Source: a virus
Virus record (IMG/VR): IMGVR_UViG_3300008266_008495
Coordinates: 1 to 20,895 of that record
DNA: 20,895 nucleotides
Reading direction: 5' to 3' (one strand)
Both the position numbers and the translations under genes were made by a program. Under the pieces are notes generated by a model, which saw only the letters and a list, made by a program, of their open reading frames with translations, searched no databases and was not told where the DNA came from. The stretch's first letter is position 1. Each line of letters opens with the position of its first letter. Positions 6,627 through 14,515 of this stretch are shown here, one piece after another.

Positions 6627-9434
6627 ATGGCTAATGAATTTGTAATAAAAAATGGGTATATTTCTAAAGGAAATTCCCAATTAAGTGGCTCTTTAGATGT
6701 TAGTGGAAGCATTTCAGCTTCATTAGGAGCAAACACAGTAGGATTTTATACAACTCCAGGTGGTTTAAACACTCAAATCCAATTTAATAGCGCAAGTGTA
6801 TTTAGTGGTAGTTCAAATTTAACATTTGATTATAGTAATAATACATTAAAGTTAACTGGTAGTTTAGTCACAACTGGTTCAAATACATTTATTGGTACTC
6901 AAATAATAAGTGGCTCAATTAACTTTGGAGACGGCAGTAAAATTCAATCAATATCAGCTAGTTCAGGTGATGGTGGAGGATACACAACATTAACATTAAA
7001 ACCAGATACAAGCATATTATCTGACCAATATATAGTATTAGATCCAACATCACCTAACCATATCCATATTCGTGCTGGCGGTGTGATAGATTCATCAAGT
7101 GCTTATTTATATTTAGGTGGTGAAAAAGCAAATGTAGTTGTACAAAATTTAGATGGTTCTTTTAATGAAAAATATTGGGTTCAAATAAATGCCCAAACAG
7201 GTTCAACCCAATATACTTGGACCTTTGATGACGATGGGACTCTATTAGTCCCAGGTGATATAACAGGAGCCGGAAACTTAGCAACGACTGGTTCAAATAC
7301 ATTTATTGGTACTCAAATTATAACAGGAAGTTTACTAACAACCGGCTCAAACATATTCATTGGTACACAAACTGTAACCGGTAGTTTATTTACAACTGGT
7401 TCTAATACTTTAGTAGGTAACACAATATTATCTGGTACCCTACAGATACAAGGTGAATACCCACCAGAAGCAGGTTCTGCATCAGTTTCTATTGTTGGTA
7501 ATGTAGATTTAAATGGCTTTTTAAGATTTGACCCAGTAACATCAAACATTGACACAACAATATCTGCCTCATACATCTATGTATCGGGTTCAACAAATGA
7601 CTTATATTTTTCACAAAATGGTGTAGGATATACTAACACAACACGTTTACGCTGGATAGAAGGTAATTTATATACTGGTTTATTACATGGTGGTTTAATT
7701 ACAACACAGTCATCTACAATATACCAAGTAGGTAGTGGTAGTGGTATTATTGTAGACCTTAATGCATCAATTGGTGATGATCCATATCCTACAATACAAT
7801 TTTTAGAATGGAATAATTTAACCAATACTATTGATGCTTTAAGTGGATCATTTGATCAACAGTTTGTAGCAATATCCTCCTCAGCAGGTACAGCAGTAAT
7901 TAAAGCACAAGGAACACCATATGTTGATGGTGATTATAATGATTTTATTCCAATTGGTATTGTACTTCATCAAAACAGATCTACAATAAATGGTGTTCAA
8001 ACTTTCCCTGGTGTAGCATATGGATGGAAGCAAAGATCTTTTGATTTTATTAAAGCATTTGGAGCATTAAAAATTTCAGGATATGCTTTAACACCAAGTG
8101 GATCTTCAACAGGAAGTTTAGTATTAAGTGGTGGCACATCTTGGGTAGATGGTAGAAATTATGTAGTTGATCCTAACCAACCAAGCTATATTGTAGAAGC
8201 AACAGGTATAACTACTTCTAAAATATTTAGATACTACCAATCAGGATCTAATTGGCAATCAAATTGGGGTTACAATACAAATGGAGGAGCTGGTTATGCT
8301 ACAATAGATCCATCCCAATATTCAAACGCGGGTACATTAACACCTGTAGGTTCTAATAAATGGACTATACAAAGAGTATATTATTTTCCTAATAGTGCAA
8401 CAAAGGCATTATTTGTTTATTATGGAAATGCTGAATACGCCAATGAAGCAGATGCATTAGCAGCAGTAACTACTGAACCATTTACCGAAGCTCCTAATAC
8501 AGCCGCCAGCTCCATTTATGTTGGTTATATGATATTAAGAAATGATGCTAATTTTACAGTACCCGCGTCATATGAATTTTATCAAGCAGGGTTATTTAGA
8601 GGGTCCGGTACTGGTGGTGCTGGTGGAGGTGGAGCATCTACATTAGCAGGATTAACAGACGTATCCATCTCAACCCCAGCAAATGGTGATTTGTTAATAT
8701 ATAATGGAGGAACAAATCTTTGGAATAACACAAAAACATTATCAGGAAGTTATACATTATCTGGTTCATTAACAACAGATGATGGAGTATCAGTTATTAA
8801 TTTAACAGCATCTTTTGTAAGTGCCTCTTCTATCACAGGTTCATTATTCGGTACAGCTAGTTACGCTTACACCGCTTCTTATTTAGATGGAGATAGTATT
8901 GTTATTAATAATAATGCTAATAATTCTATACTCACAGCCACAGGTAATGCTGATACATTAGATGCTGAATCCAATTTACAATTTGACGGATCAATTTTAA
9001 CATTAACCGGAAATCAAATTACAGTTGGAAATCAATCTATAACAGGTTCACTACTAGTATCAGGATCTTCAACATTTACAAACATAGGCCCAGCTGTATT
9101 TAGTGGTAGTGTTAATGTAACTAATGGTATAACAGGAAGTCTTTTTGGTACAGCTAGTTATGCTTATACTGCCTCCTATGTTAATGGGATGATTACAAAA
9201 AATAACGCTGTAGCTGGTGGAACTTTTGCTGGTAATCCTAAAAAAGCAACAGTTACATTTGCCACACCATTCCCAAATGCTAGTTATAGTGTGACTGTAA
9301 CTGGTGAAGAAGCAAGATCATGGATTATTGAATCTAAAGTATCGGGTAGTTTTATTATAAATTCTAATAGTAATACTGCTTTAGCAAATAGTGTTTATTG
9401 GCAAGCTATTAGTTATGGAGAATTTAATCAATAA
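6627..9434 (+). CDS. Large repetitive tail-fibre / adhesin-like protein, 935 aa
   Basis: This is the longest gene in the window, with fibre-like composition throughout. Residues 47-83 are shared with the preceding 196-aa protein. Short repeats of the form TTGSNTFIGTQIITGSL occur once near residues 82-98 and three more times in tandem near 221-270. A Gly-rich hinge (GGAGGGGAS, about 664-672) precedes LAGLTDVSISTPANGDLL, a common phage structural motif. TGSLFGTASYAYTASY appears twice (8835-8882 and 9132-9179). The C-terminal ~80 residues (ATVTFATPFPNASYSVTV; then SWIIESK, SNTALANSVYWQA) look like a compact beta domain seen at fibre tips. Likely role: host recognition or virion surface. A weak hairpin follows the stop. 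Confidence 0.8.
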   Translation: MANEFVIKNGYISKGNSQLSGSLDVSGSISASLGANTVGFYTTPGGLNTQIQFNSASVFSGSSNLTFDYSNNTLKLTGSLVTTGSNTFIGTQIISGSINFGDGSKIQSISASSGDGGGYTTLTLKPDTSILSDQYIVLDPTSPNHIHIRAGGVIDSSSAYLYLGGEKANVVVQNLDGSFNEKYWVQINAQTGSTQYTWTFDDDGTLLVPGDITGAGNLATTGSNTFIGTQIITGSLLTTGSNIFIGTQTVTGSLFTTGSNTLVGNTILSGTLQIQGEYPPEAGSASVSIVGNVDLNGFLRFDPVTSNIDTTISASYIYVSGSTNDLYFSQNGVGYTNTTRLRWIEGNLYTGLLHGGLITTQSSTIYQVGSGSGIIVDLNASIGDDPYPTIQFLEWNNLTNTIDALSGSFDQQFVAISSSAGTAVIKAQGTPYVDGDYNDFIPIGIVLHQNRSTINGVQTFPGVAYGWKQRSFDFIKAFGALKISGYALTPSGSSTGSLVLSGGTSWVDGRNYVVDPNQPSYIVEATGITTSKIFRYYQSGSNWQSNWGYNTNGGAGYATIDPSQYSNAGTLTPVGSNKWTIQRVYYFPNSATKALFVYYGNAEYANEADALAAVTTEPFTEAPNTAASSIYVGYMILRNDANFTVPASYEFYQAGLFRGSGTGGAGGGGASTLAGLTDVSISTPANGDLLIYNGGTNLWNNTKTLSGSYTLSGSLTTDDGVSVINLTASFVSASSITGSLFGTASYAYTASYLDGDSIVINNNANNSILTATGNADTLDAESNLQFDGSILTLTGNQITVGNQSITGSLLVSGSSTFTNIGPAVFSGSVNVTNGITGSLFGTASYAYTASYVNGMITKNNAVAGGTFAGNPKKATVTFATPFPNASYSVTVTGEEARSWIIESKVSGSFIINSNSNTALANSVYWQAISYGEFNQ
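6873..7439 (+). repeat. TTGSNTFIGTQ coding repeats in fibre gene
   Basis: A 32-nt stretch starting ACTGGTTCAAATACATTTAT at 6873-6904 is repeated identically at 7287-7318, inside a 17-residue protein repeat. Two more diverged units follow immediately (TTGSNIFIGTQTVTGSLF and TTGSNTLVGNTILSGTLQ). The exact DNA identity of the two distant copies suggests recent duplication or gene conversion within the fibre gene. Confidence 0.75.
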
Positions 9435-9449
9435 AAAAGCTTGGCTTTT
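9435..9449 (+). terminator. Weak hairpin after the fibre gene, possible terminator
   Basis: Immediately after the TAA of the 935-aa gene, AAAAGC-TTG-GCTTTT can form a 6-bp stem with a 3-nt loop, followed by ATGACTTTTT. It has only two G-C pairs, so termination would be weak or factor-assisted. It is one of the few non-coding gaps in the window, which supports a transcription-unit boundary here. Confidence 0.35.
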
Positions 9450-9482
9450 ATGACTTTTTAAGTTATATTAAAAATAAAAGTT

Positions 9483-9710
9483 ATGGAATTAAATAAAATT
9501 AAAAGGTATAAGTCACCTGATGGTACCGTCCGTTATGTTAGTGACAATAAATTACATAATCCTGAAGGTCCTGCTCTAATTCATCCTGATGGAAAAGAAG
9601 AGTATTATTTATTTGGTATTTTTTATACTAAAGATGACTTTAAAAAAGTTAAAAAAGATGGTACTGGTTTACCTTGGTATAAAACAGGAGCAGCTAAAAT
9701 GAGACATTGA
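9483..9710 (+). CDS. Small HNxxGPA-motif phage protein, 75 aa
   Basis: This short protein has the pattern G-x-x-R-Y-V-S-D-N-K-L-HNPEGPALIHPDG-x-x-E-YYLFG. It matches small phage proteins with HNxxGPA or YLNG-type repeats, which are common in T4-like genomes and have no firm function. It ends in a basic tail (WYKTGAAKMRH). The next gene starts one base after its stop, so the two are co-transcribed. Confidence 0.7.
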   Translation: MELNKIKRYKSPDGTVRYVSDNKLHNPEGPALIHPDGKEEYYLFGIFYTKDDFKKVKKDGTGLPWYKTGAAKMRH

Positions 9711-9711
9711 T

Positions 9712-10242
9712 ATGAAGATTGGATTTTGTGGAACAGTAAGTGTAGGCAAAACTACACTAGTAAACGCTTTAAAAGAATTACCTGAATTTAAAGACTATAA
9801 GTTTGCTACTGAGCGAAGTAAGTATTTAAGAGATTTAGGAATACCTTTAAACACAGATAGTACATTAAAAGGTCAAACTATATTCTTAGCTGAACGATGC
9901 TCAGAATTACTTCATGAAAATGTTATAACTGATAGAACAGTTATAGATGTAATGGCGTTTACTTTTTGTGCTGAGTCTATAGATATTTTTGATAAAGATG
10001 GGTTTGAAGAATATGCTTCTAAGTTTATTGAGGAATATGATTGGATATTTTATGTTAGTCCTGCTGGTGTTGCTATTGAAGATAATAATGTTCGCACTAC
10101 TAATGTAGATTATAGAAATCAAATAGATGATATGATTAAATACATCTGCTCTTCTAATTTAGATAAAATAGGGAATTTCGGAATAATATCAGGATCTACT
10201 GAGGATAGGTTAAAACAAATAAAATCTTATCTAGGTCTGTAA
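9712..10242 (+). CDS. P-loop ATPase/kinase, NadR/AAA_28-like
   Basis: This 176-aa protein starts with a canonical Walker A (GTVSVGKTT, residues 7-15) after a hydrophobic strand. A conserved FATERSKYLRDLGIP segment follows, then a TIFLAERCSELL helix, a Walker-B-like VITDRTVIDVMAF (D74, R75) and a hydrophobic strand (WIFYVSP). The order and spacing match NadR-type nucleotide kinases and the AAA_28 family. A role in nucleotide or NAD metabolism during infection is possible. The substrate cannot be read from the sequence, and no NMN-adenylyltransferase domain is fused. The stop TAA is the first part of the next TAATATTTATAA motif. Confidence 0.75.
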   Translation: MKIGFCGTVSVGKTTLVNALKELPEFKDYKFATERSKYLRDLGIPLNTDSTLKGQTIFLAERCSELLHENVITDRTVIDVMAFTFCAESIDIFDKDGFEEYASKFIEEYDWIFYVSPAGVAIEDNNVRTTNVDYRNQIDDMIKYICSSNLDKIGNFGIISGSTEDRLKQIKSYLGL

Positions 10243-10250
10243 TATTTATA
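10243..10250 (+). promoter_or_regulatory. TATTTATA intergenic motif, copy 6
   Basis: CTGTAATATTTATAACAAAA: the motif overlaps context with the preceding stop codon (TAA 10240-10242) and lies 14 nt before ATG 10265. Copy 7 has the same downstream ACAAAAAC context. Confidence 0.55.
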
Positions 10251-10264
10251 ACAAAAACTATTCA

Positions 10265-11023
10265 ATGAAACGTAAAGACCTATATAGTTATATCCGTGAG
10301 GAAATTATAGAAACACTATCTGAAATAGATGTTGATAAAGCAGCTGGAGCTGTAGTTGTTAAAAAAGGAACACCAGCATCTGCCCCACCAGAAATCAAAA
10401 AATATACAACTCAAGGTATTGATGTTAATGTGGTAGCTGAAGAAGATATTGACGAAGCTCGTAAAGCAGGTGGTTACAAAATAGGTGACACAGGTAAATT
10501 TGCTGAAGCTAAAGAATTATATGGCGCGGGTCTTTATGCTGATGTATTAAAAGCAATTGAAGAAGCAGGTGAGGATGGTCTTACTCAAAAAGATTTAGGA
10601 GCTAAATTAGGTAAAGGTGATGGTTCATCTCTTAATTTTATTTTAAATAAATTTAAAGCTATTGGAGTATTAGGTGGAGGTAAATTAGCAGCGGCTGAAA
10701 AACCATCTAAAGTAGCTCCTGAGGTTGAACCTGAAGCAGATGATGAAGACACAACTCCTGAAGAAAAACCACAAGTCACTACTGATAAAGAAATTAAAAA
10801 AATAGCAGGTGATATTGATACTGGAAAAAGCAGTGAGCTTAATAAAGCAATTAATGTTATTAAAAATGTAACTGACAAACTCCAAAATATGAAGTCTGGA
10901 TCAAAAGAATATAATGACAAAATGATCGCATTAAGACAATATATTGGTAAAAATAAAAATCTTCTTAGAGGACAAGATATTAGTTTATTGACTAAGAAAC
11001 TTATAGGAGGTGGAGAAATATAA
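10265..11023 (+). CDS. Winged-helix protein next to terL; putative capsid-targeted protein or small terminase
   Basis: This 252-aa protein begins with MKRKDLYSYIREEIIETLSE, an amphipathic helix ending in L-S-E (18-20), as in the capsid-targeting peptides of this window. Residues about 88-140 form a winged-helix candidate (DGLTQKDLGAKLGKGDGSSL then FKAIGVLGGGKL). An acidic Pro/Glu linker (150-175) leads to a helical C-terminus (176-250). Position immediately before terL, with a 1-nt overlap, is where T4 has the small terminase gp16, so TerS is an alternative. Against that, the leader peptide and resemblance to the protein at 3818 suggest a packaged DNA-binding protein. It carries the Shine-Dalgarno for terL in its last codons. 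Confidence 0.72.
   Translation: MKRKDLYSYIREEIIETLSEIDVDKAAGAVVVKKGTPASAPPEIKKYTTQGIDVNVVAEEDIDEARKAGGYKIGDTGKFAEAKELYGAGLYADVLKAIEEAGEDGLTQKDLGAKLGKGDGSSLNFILNKFKAIGVLGGGKLAAAEKPSKVAPEVEPEADDEDTTPEEKPQVTTDKEIKKIAGDIDTGKSSELNKAINVIKNVTDKLQNMKSGSKEYNDKMIALRQYIGKNKNLLRGQDISLLTKKLIGGGEI
11005..11012 (+). promoter_or_regulatory. Strong Shine-Dalgarno site for terL
   Basis: AGGAGGTG is a full-length anti-16S match 10 nt before ATG 11023. It lies within the last codons (GGG) of the upstream gene, fixes the terL start and couples its translation to the upstream gene. It contrasts with the A-rich, SD-poor leaders of several other genes here. Confidence 0.75.
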
Positions 11024-12594
11024 TGTCGCAAGACTTAAAACAAATAATAAGAGAAGAATACGTAAAGTGCGCTCATGACCCGGCGCACTTTATGCGTAAG
11101 TATTGTCATATTCAACATCCACAACGTGGGCGAGTAATTTTTAATCTTTATCCATTTCAAAGTAAAGTATTAACATTATGGAGAGATAATCCATACTCTG
11201 TTGTTTTAAAATCTAGACAGTTAGGTATTTCAACATTAGCGGCTGGTTATTCTTTATGGTTAATGTTATTCCATAAAGATAAAAACGTATTATGTTTAGC
11301 TACTAAACAAGAAACAGCTAAAAACATGGTAACTAAAGTACGTTTTATGTACGATAATTTACCATCTTGGCTTAAATTACCAGCAGATGAAAATAATAAA
11401 TTAAGTTTAAAACTAAATAATGGTTCTCAAATCAAAGCAGTATCCGCAGCTGGTGATGCAGGTCGATCTGAAGCTGTATCTTTACTTATAGTTGATGAAG
11501 CAGCATTTATTGAGAATATAGGTGAAATTTGGGCTTCTGCTCAACAAACCTTAGCAACAGGTGGTGGTGCTATTGTATTATCTACTCCATATGGTACTGG
11601 TAATTGGTTTCATCAAACCTGGGTAAAAGCAGAATCACAAGAAAATGACTTTTTACCTATTAAATTACCTTGGTATGTTCATCCTGAACGAGATGAGACT
11701 TGGAGAAAACGCCAAGATGAATTACTAGGTGACCCTAGACTAGCAGCTCAAGAATGTGACTGTGATTTCACAACATCAGGAGATGTAGTTTACTACCCAG
11801 AACATTTGGAGTATATGATGACTACTCACGTTTGCGAACCTATGGAACGTAGAGGAATAGATAAAAATTTATGGATTTGGGAATCACCAGATTATACTAG
11901 GAATTATATGGTGATAGCAGATGTAGCTAGAGGTGATAGTAAAGACTTTTCTGCATTTCATATATTTGATGTTGAAACTAATGCACAAGTAGCTGAATAT
12001 AAAGGACAATTACCACCTAAAGAATTTGGTTATATGTTAGTAGGTATAGCCTCTGAATATAATGAAGCATTATTAGTAGTAGAAAATAATAATATTGGAT
12101 GGGCAACATTAGATGCTATTCAAGAAAGAAATTATAGGAATCTCTATTATTCACCAAAGAGTGATACCCCACTTTCTGATTCGTATTTTAGTCAATATGA
12201 AGATCACTCTAAAATGATACCTGGTATTACTATGAATTTAAGGAATCGTCCTTTAATTATTAATAAGGGTAGAGAGTATTTTGGTGATCATAGTGTTATA
12301 ATTAGATCAAAAAGATTAATTGAAGAAATGAAAGTTTTTATTTGGAGAAATGGTAGAGCTGAAGCACAAGCTGGATATAACGATGATTTAGTTATGTCTT
12401 ATAGTACCGCTATGTATCTTAGAGACACTGCTTTAAAAAATAAAACACAAGGAATTGAATTAACTAAAGCAACAATAAATAATATATCAAAACCAGCTCA
12501 ATATCAAGGAGCATATTTCGCTACAGGTAAAGATAACCCATATCATATGCCTACAAACAATGGTGGAACTGAAGATATTAGTTGGTTACTTTAA
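11023..12594 (+). CDS. terL: Terminase large subunit (T4 gp17-like)
   Basis: This is the DNA-packaging motor ATPase and headful nuclease. The N-terminus (REEYVKCAHDPAHFMRKY; HPQRGRVIFNLYPFQ) is typical of gp17 proteins. The ATPase shows a Walker A position at 64-71 (SRQLGIST), Walker B plus catalytic Glu at 154-159 (LLIVDE) and the coupling motif LSTPYG at 186-191. The RNase H-like nuclease has D300 (IADVARGDS), E354 (VVENN) and D454/D455 (YNDDLV). The length, 523 aa, is slightly below T4 gp17 (610). The usual Walker A Lys (GKT/S) is Ile69 here, leaving Lys63 or Arg65 as the nearest basic residues. Start ATG 11023 is fixed by AGGAGGTG. The portal gene follows after 11 nt, with no tail genes between. 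Confidence 0.95.
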   Translation: MSQDLKQIIREEYVKCAHDPAHFMRKYCHIQHPQRGRVIFNLYPFQSKVLTLWRDNPYSVVLKSRQLGISTLAAGYSLWLMLFHKDKNVLCLATKQETAKNMVTKVRFMYDNLPSWLKLPADENNKLSLKLNNGSQIKAVSAAGDAGRSEAVSLLIVDEAAFIENIGEIWASAQQTLATGGGAIVLSTPYGTGNWFHQTWVKAESQENDFLPIKLPWYVHPERDETWRKRQDELLGDPRLAAQECDCDFTTSGDVVYYPEHLEYMMTTHVCEPMERRGIDKNLWIWESPDYTRNYMVIADVARGDSKDFSAFHIFDVETNAQVAEYKGQLPPKEFGYMLVGIASEYNEALLVVENNNIGWATLDAIQERNYRNLYYSPKSDTPLSDSYFSQYEDHSKMIPGITMNLRNRPLIINKGREYFGDHSVIIRSKRLIEEMKVFIWRNGRAEAQAGYNDDLVMSYSTAMYLRDTALKNKTQGIELTKATINNISKPAQYQGAYFATGKDNPYHMPTNNGGTEDISWLL

Positions 12595-12605
12595 ATAAAT
12601 AAAAC

Positions 12606-14477
12606 ATGGCTGATACTAGTGTATTTACACGATTACGAAGACTATTTTCAACGGATGTAATTATTCGTAATGAAGGTGGAAACCAACTTAAAGTAATGGA
12701 TGTTGATTCCATTCAAAGAAGTGGCAAATATGAAACAAACTCTTTAGTTGATAGATTTAGTAGAGTTTATTCAACAAACGCAACCTCACTTTATGGTCAA
12801 CAATTAAATGTTAACTATCAATATCTAAGATCTCAACTCTACTCAGATTATGATGTGATGGATAATGATGCTATTATAGCGTCTGCTTTAGATATTGTAG
12901 CTGATGAATGTTCATTAAAAAATGAAATGGGAGAAGTACTCCAAATTCGTAGTTCAGATGAAGATATTCAAAAAATACTATATAATTTATTCTATGATGT
13001 TTTAAATGTTGAATTTAATCTTTGGTCTTGGACTCGCCAAATGTGTAAATATGGTGATTTCTTTTTAAAATTAGAAATCGCTGAAAAATTTGGTGTGTAT
13101 AATGTAATTCCTTATACTGCTTATCATATTGAAAGACAAGAAGGATATGATTCAAATGCTCCAACAGCAGTAAGATTTAGATTCAACCCAGATGGATTTG
13201 TAGGAGGTACAGGTCAGTATACTGTTCCTAATATGGGTGGAGGTAATAACATTAATGCTTCTGGTATCTTTTTTGACAATTATGAAATGGCTCATTTTAG
13301 ATTGTTAACAGATGTTAACTATCTTCCATATGGTCGTTCATATATAGAACCTGCTCGTAAATTATTTAAACAATATACATTAATGGAAGATGCTATGTTA
13401 ATTCATAGGATCTCTCGCGCTCCTGAAAAACGAATATTTTATGTTAACGTAGGAGCTATTCCTCCTAACGAGGTAGAAAACTTCATGCAAAAGACTATTA
13501 GAACCATGAAGAAAGTACCTTATATGGATCCACAAACTGGTGAATATAATTTAAAATACAACATGCAAAACTTGTTGGAAGACTTTTATATTCCTGTTCG
13601 AGGTAATGATCAAACAACTAAAATAGAAACTACTAAAGGTTTAGAGTATAATAGTATAGAAGATGTAGTATATTTAAGAGAAAAGTTATTTGCCGCTCTT
13701 AAAGTACCTAAAGCATTTATGGGCTATGAAAAAGATTTATCAGGCAAAGCAACATTAGCAGCAGAAGATATTCGTTTTGCTCGTACAATTGATAGAATCC
13801 AACGTATTCTTTTATCAGAACTATATAAAATAGCATTAGTACATTTATACACTCAAGGATATAGAGGTGAAACTTTAACTAATTTTGAAATCTCATTAAC
13901 AACACCTTCAATCATTTATGATCAAGAGCGTATAATGTTAATGAAAGAAAAGGTAGAATTAGCTAAAAACATTATGGATGCTCAATTATTACCCACAGAT
14001 TGGATTTACCATCATATATTCCACTTTAGTGAAGACCAATATGATGAATACAGAGATTTAATACTTCAAGATGCTAAACGTAGATTCAGATTAGCTCAGG
14101 TGACTAATGAAGGTAATGATCCATTAGAAACAGGTAAATCTTATGGTACACCACATGACTTAGCAGCTTTATATGGTAAAGGTCGTGTTGTATCTGATCC
14201 TGCTAATGTTCCTGATGGTTATGGAGATGATATAACTTTAGGAAGACCTAAAGAAAAAGTAAGTACTATTAATACTCAATATAATCCTTTAGGTAGAGAT
14301 CGTTTAGGTAGAACAGCCATGAAAAATGATGATGAAATGGCAGGTCAATCCAAACAATTGACAGAAAATACTTATCTAAAAAATAAACAATTTTTAAATG
14401 AAATAGAGAAAAAATTAGTTTTCCAATCAGATAAGGCAAAAGAATCATTATTAGACGAAAAACAACTGCGAGGTTAA
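12606..14477 (+). CDS. Portal vertex protein (T4 gp20-like)
   Basis: The portal forms the dodecameric head-tail connector through which terminase pumps DNA; it also nucleates the prohead. The 623-aa product matches gp20 in its core: DNDAIIASALDIVADE (87-102), then YGDFFLKLE (149-157), LPYGRSYIEPARKLFKQ (240-256) and the characteristic IHRISRAPEKRIFYVNVG (266-283). After these come VPKAFMGYEKDLSGKATLA (367-385) and a long helix with ARTIDRIQRILL. It is longer than T4 gp20 (524 aa), mostly through a C-terminal extension of charged, probably flexible sequence. ATG 12606 follows an A-rich leader (AAATAAATAAAAC). It is immediately downstream of terL. Confidence 0.93.
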   Translation: MADTSVFTRLRRLFSTDVIIRNEGGNQLKVMDVDSIQRSGKYETNSLVDRFSRVYSTNATSLYGQQLNVNYQYLRSQLYSDYDVMDNDAIIASALDIVADECSLKNEMGEVLQIRSSDEDIQKILYNLFYDVLNVEFNLWSWTRQMCKYGDFFLKLEIAEKFGVYNVIPYTAYHIERQEGYDSNAPTAVRFRFNPDGFVGGTGQYTVPNMGGGNNINASGIFFDNYEMAHFRLLTDVNYLPYGRSYIEPARKLFKQYTLMEDAMLIHRISRAPEKRIFYVNVGAIPPNEVENFMQKTIRTMKKVPYMDPQTGEYNLKYNMQNLLEDFYIPVRGNDQTTKIETTKGLEYNSIEDVVYLREKLFAALKVPKAFMGYEKDLSGKATLAAEDIRFARTIDRIQRILLSELYKIALVHLYTQGYRGETLTNFEISLTTPSIIYDQERIMLMKEKVELAKNIMDAQLLPTDWIYHHIFHFSEDQYDEYRDLILQDAKRRFRLAQVTNEGNDPLETGKSYGTPHDLAALYGKGRVVSDPANVPDGYGDDITLGRPKEKVSTINTQYNPLGRDRLGRTAMKNDDEMAGQSKQLTENTYLKNKQFLNEIEKKLVFQSDKAKESLLDEKQLRG

Positions 14478-14489
14478 ACAATCCTGATA

Positions 14490-14497
14490 TATTTATA
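14490..14497 (+). promoter_or_regulatory. TATTTATA intergenic motif, copy 7
   Basis: CTGATATATTTATAACAAAAA lies in the 38-nt gap after the portal gene, 18 nt before ATG 14516. The downstream ACAAAAAC context is shared with copy 6. It may start a transcript covering the prohead genes downstream, where no further copy is seen. Confidence 0.55.
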
Positions 14498-14515
14498 ACA
14501 AAAACATAACTTTAA

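Noticed and set aside
7104-7111. TATTTATA inside the fibre gene
   Set aside because: It encodes part of Ala-Tyr-Leu-Tyr-Leu within a long ORF, lacks the flanking consensus and is not at a gene border; probably chance in AT-rich DNA.
6873-7439. CRISPR-like or intergenic repeat array
   Set aside because: Repeats are in frame within a fibre protein, are irregularly spaced and have no spacer structure.
10585-11031. 148-aa ORF on the minus strand
   Set aside because: It is the shadow of the winged-helix gene; composition is hydrophobic/Ser-rich with no recognisable motif, and no other gene is on that strand.
11023-11061. TerL N-terminus (LKQIIREEY) as another capsid-targeting leader
   Set aside because: The segment continues smoothly into the conserved gp17 N-terminal region, lacks a following linker, and such a start is common in terminases.
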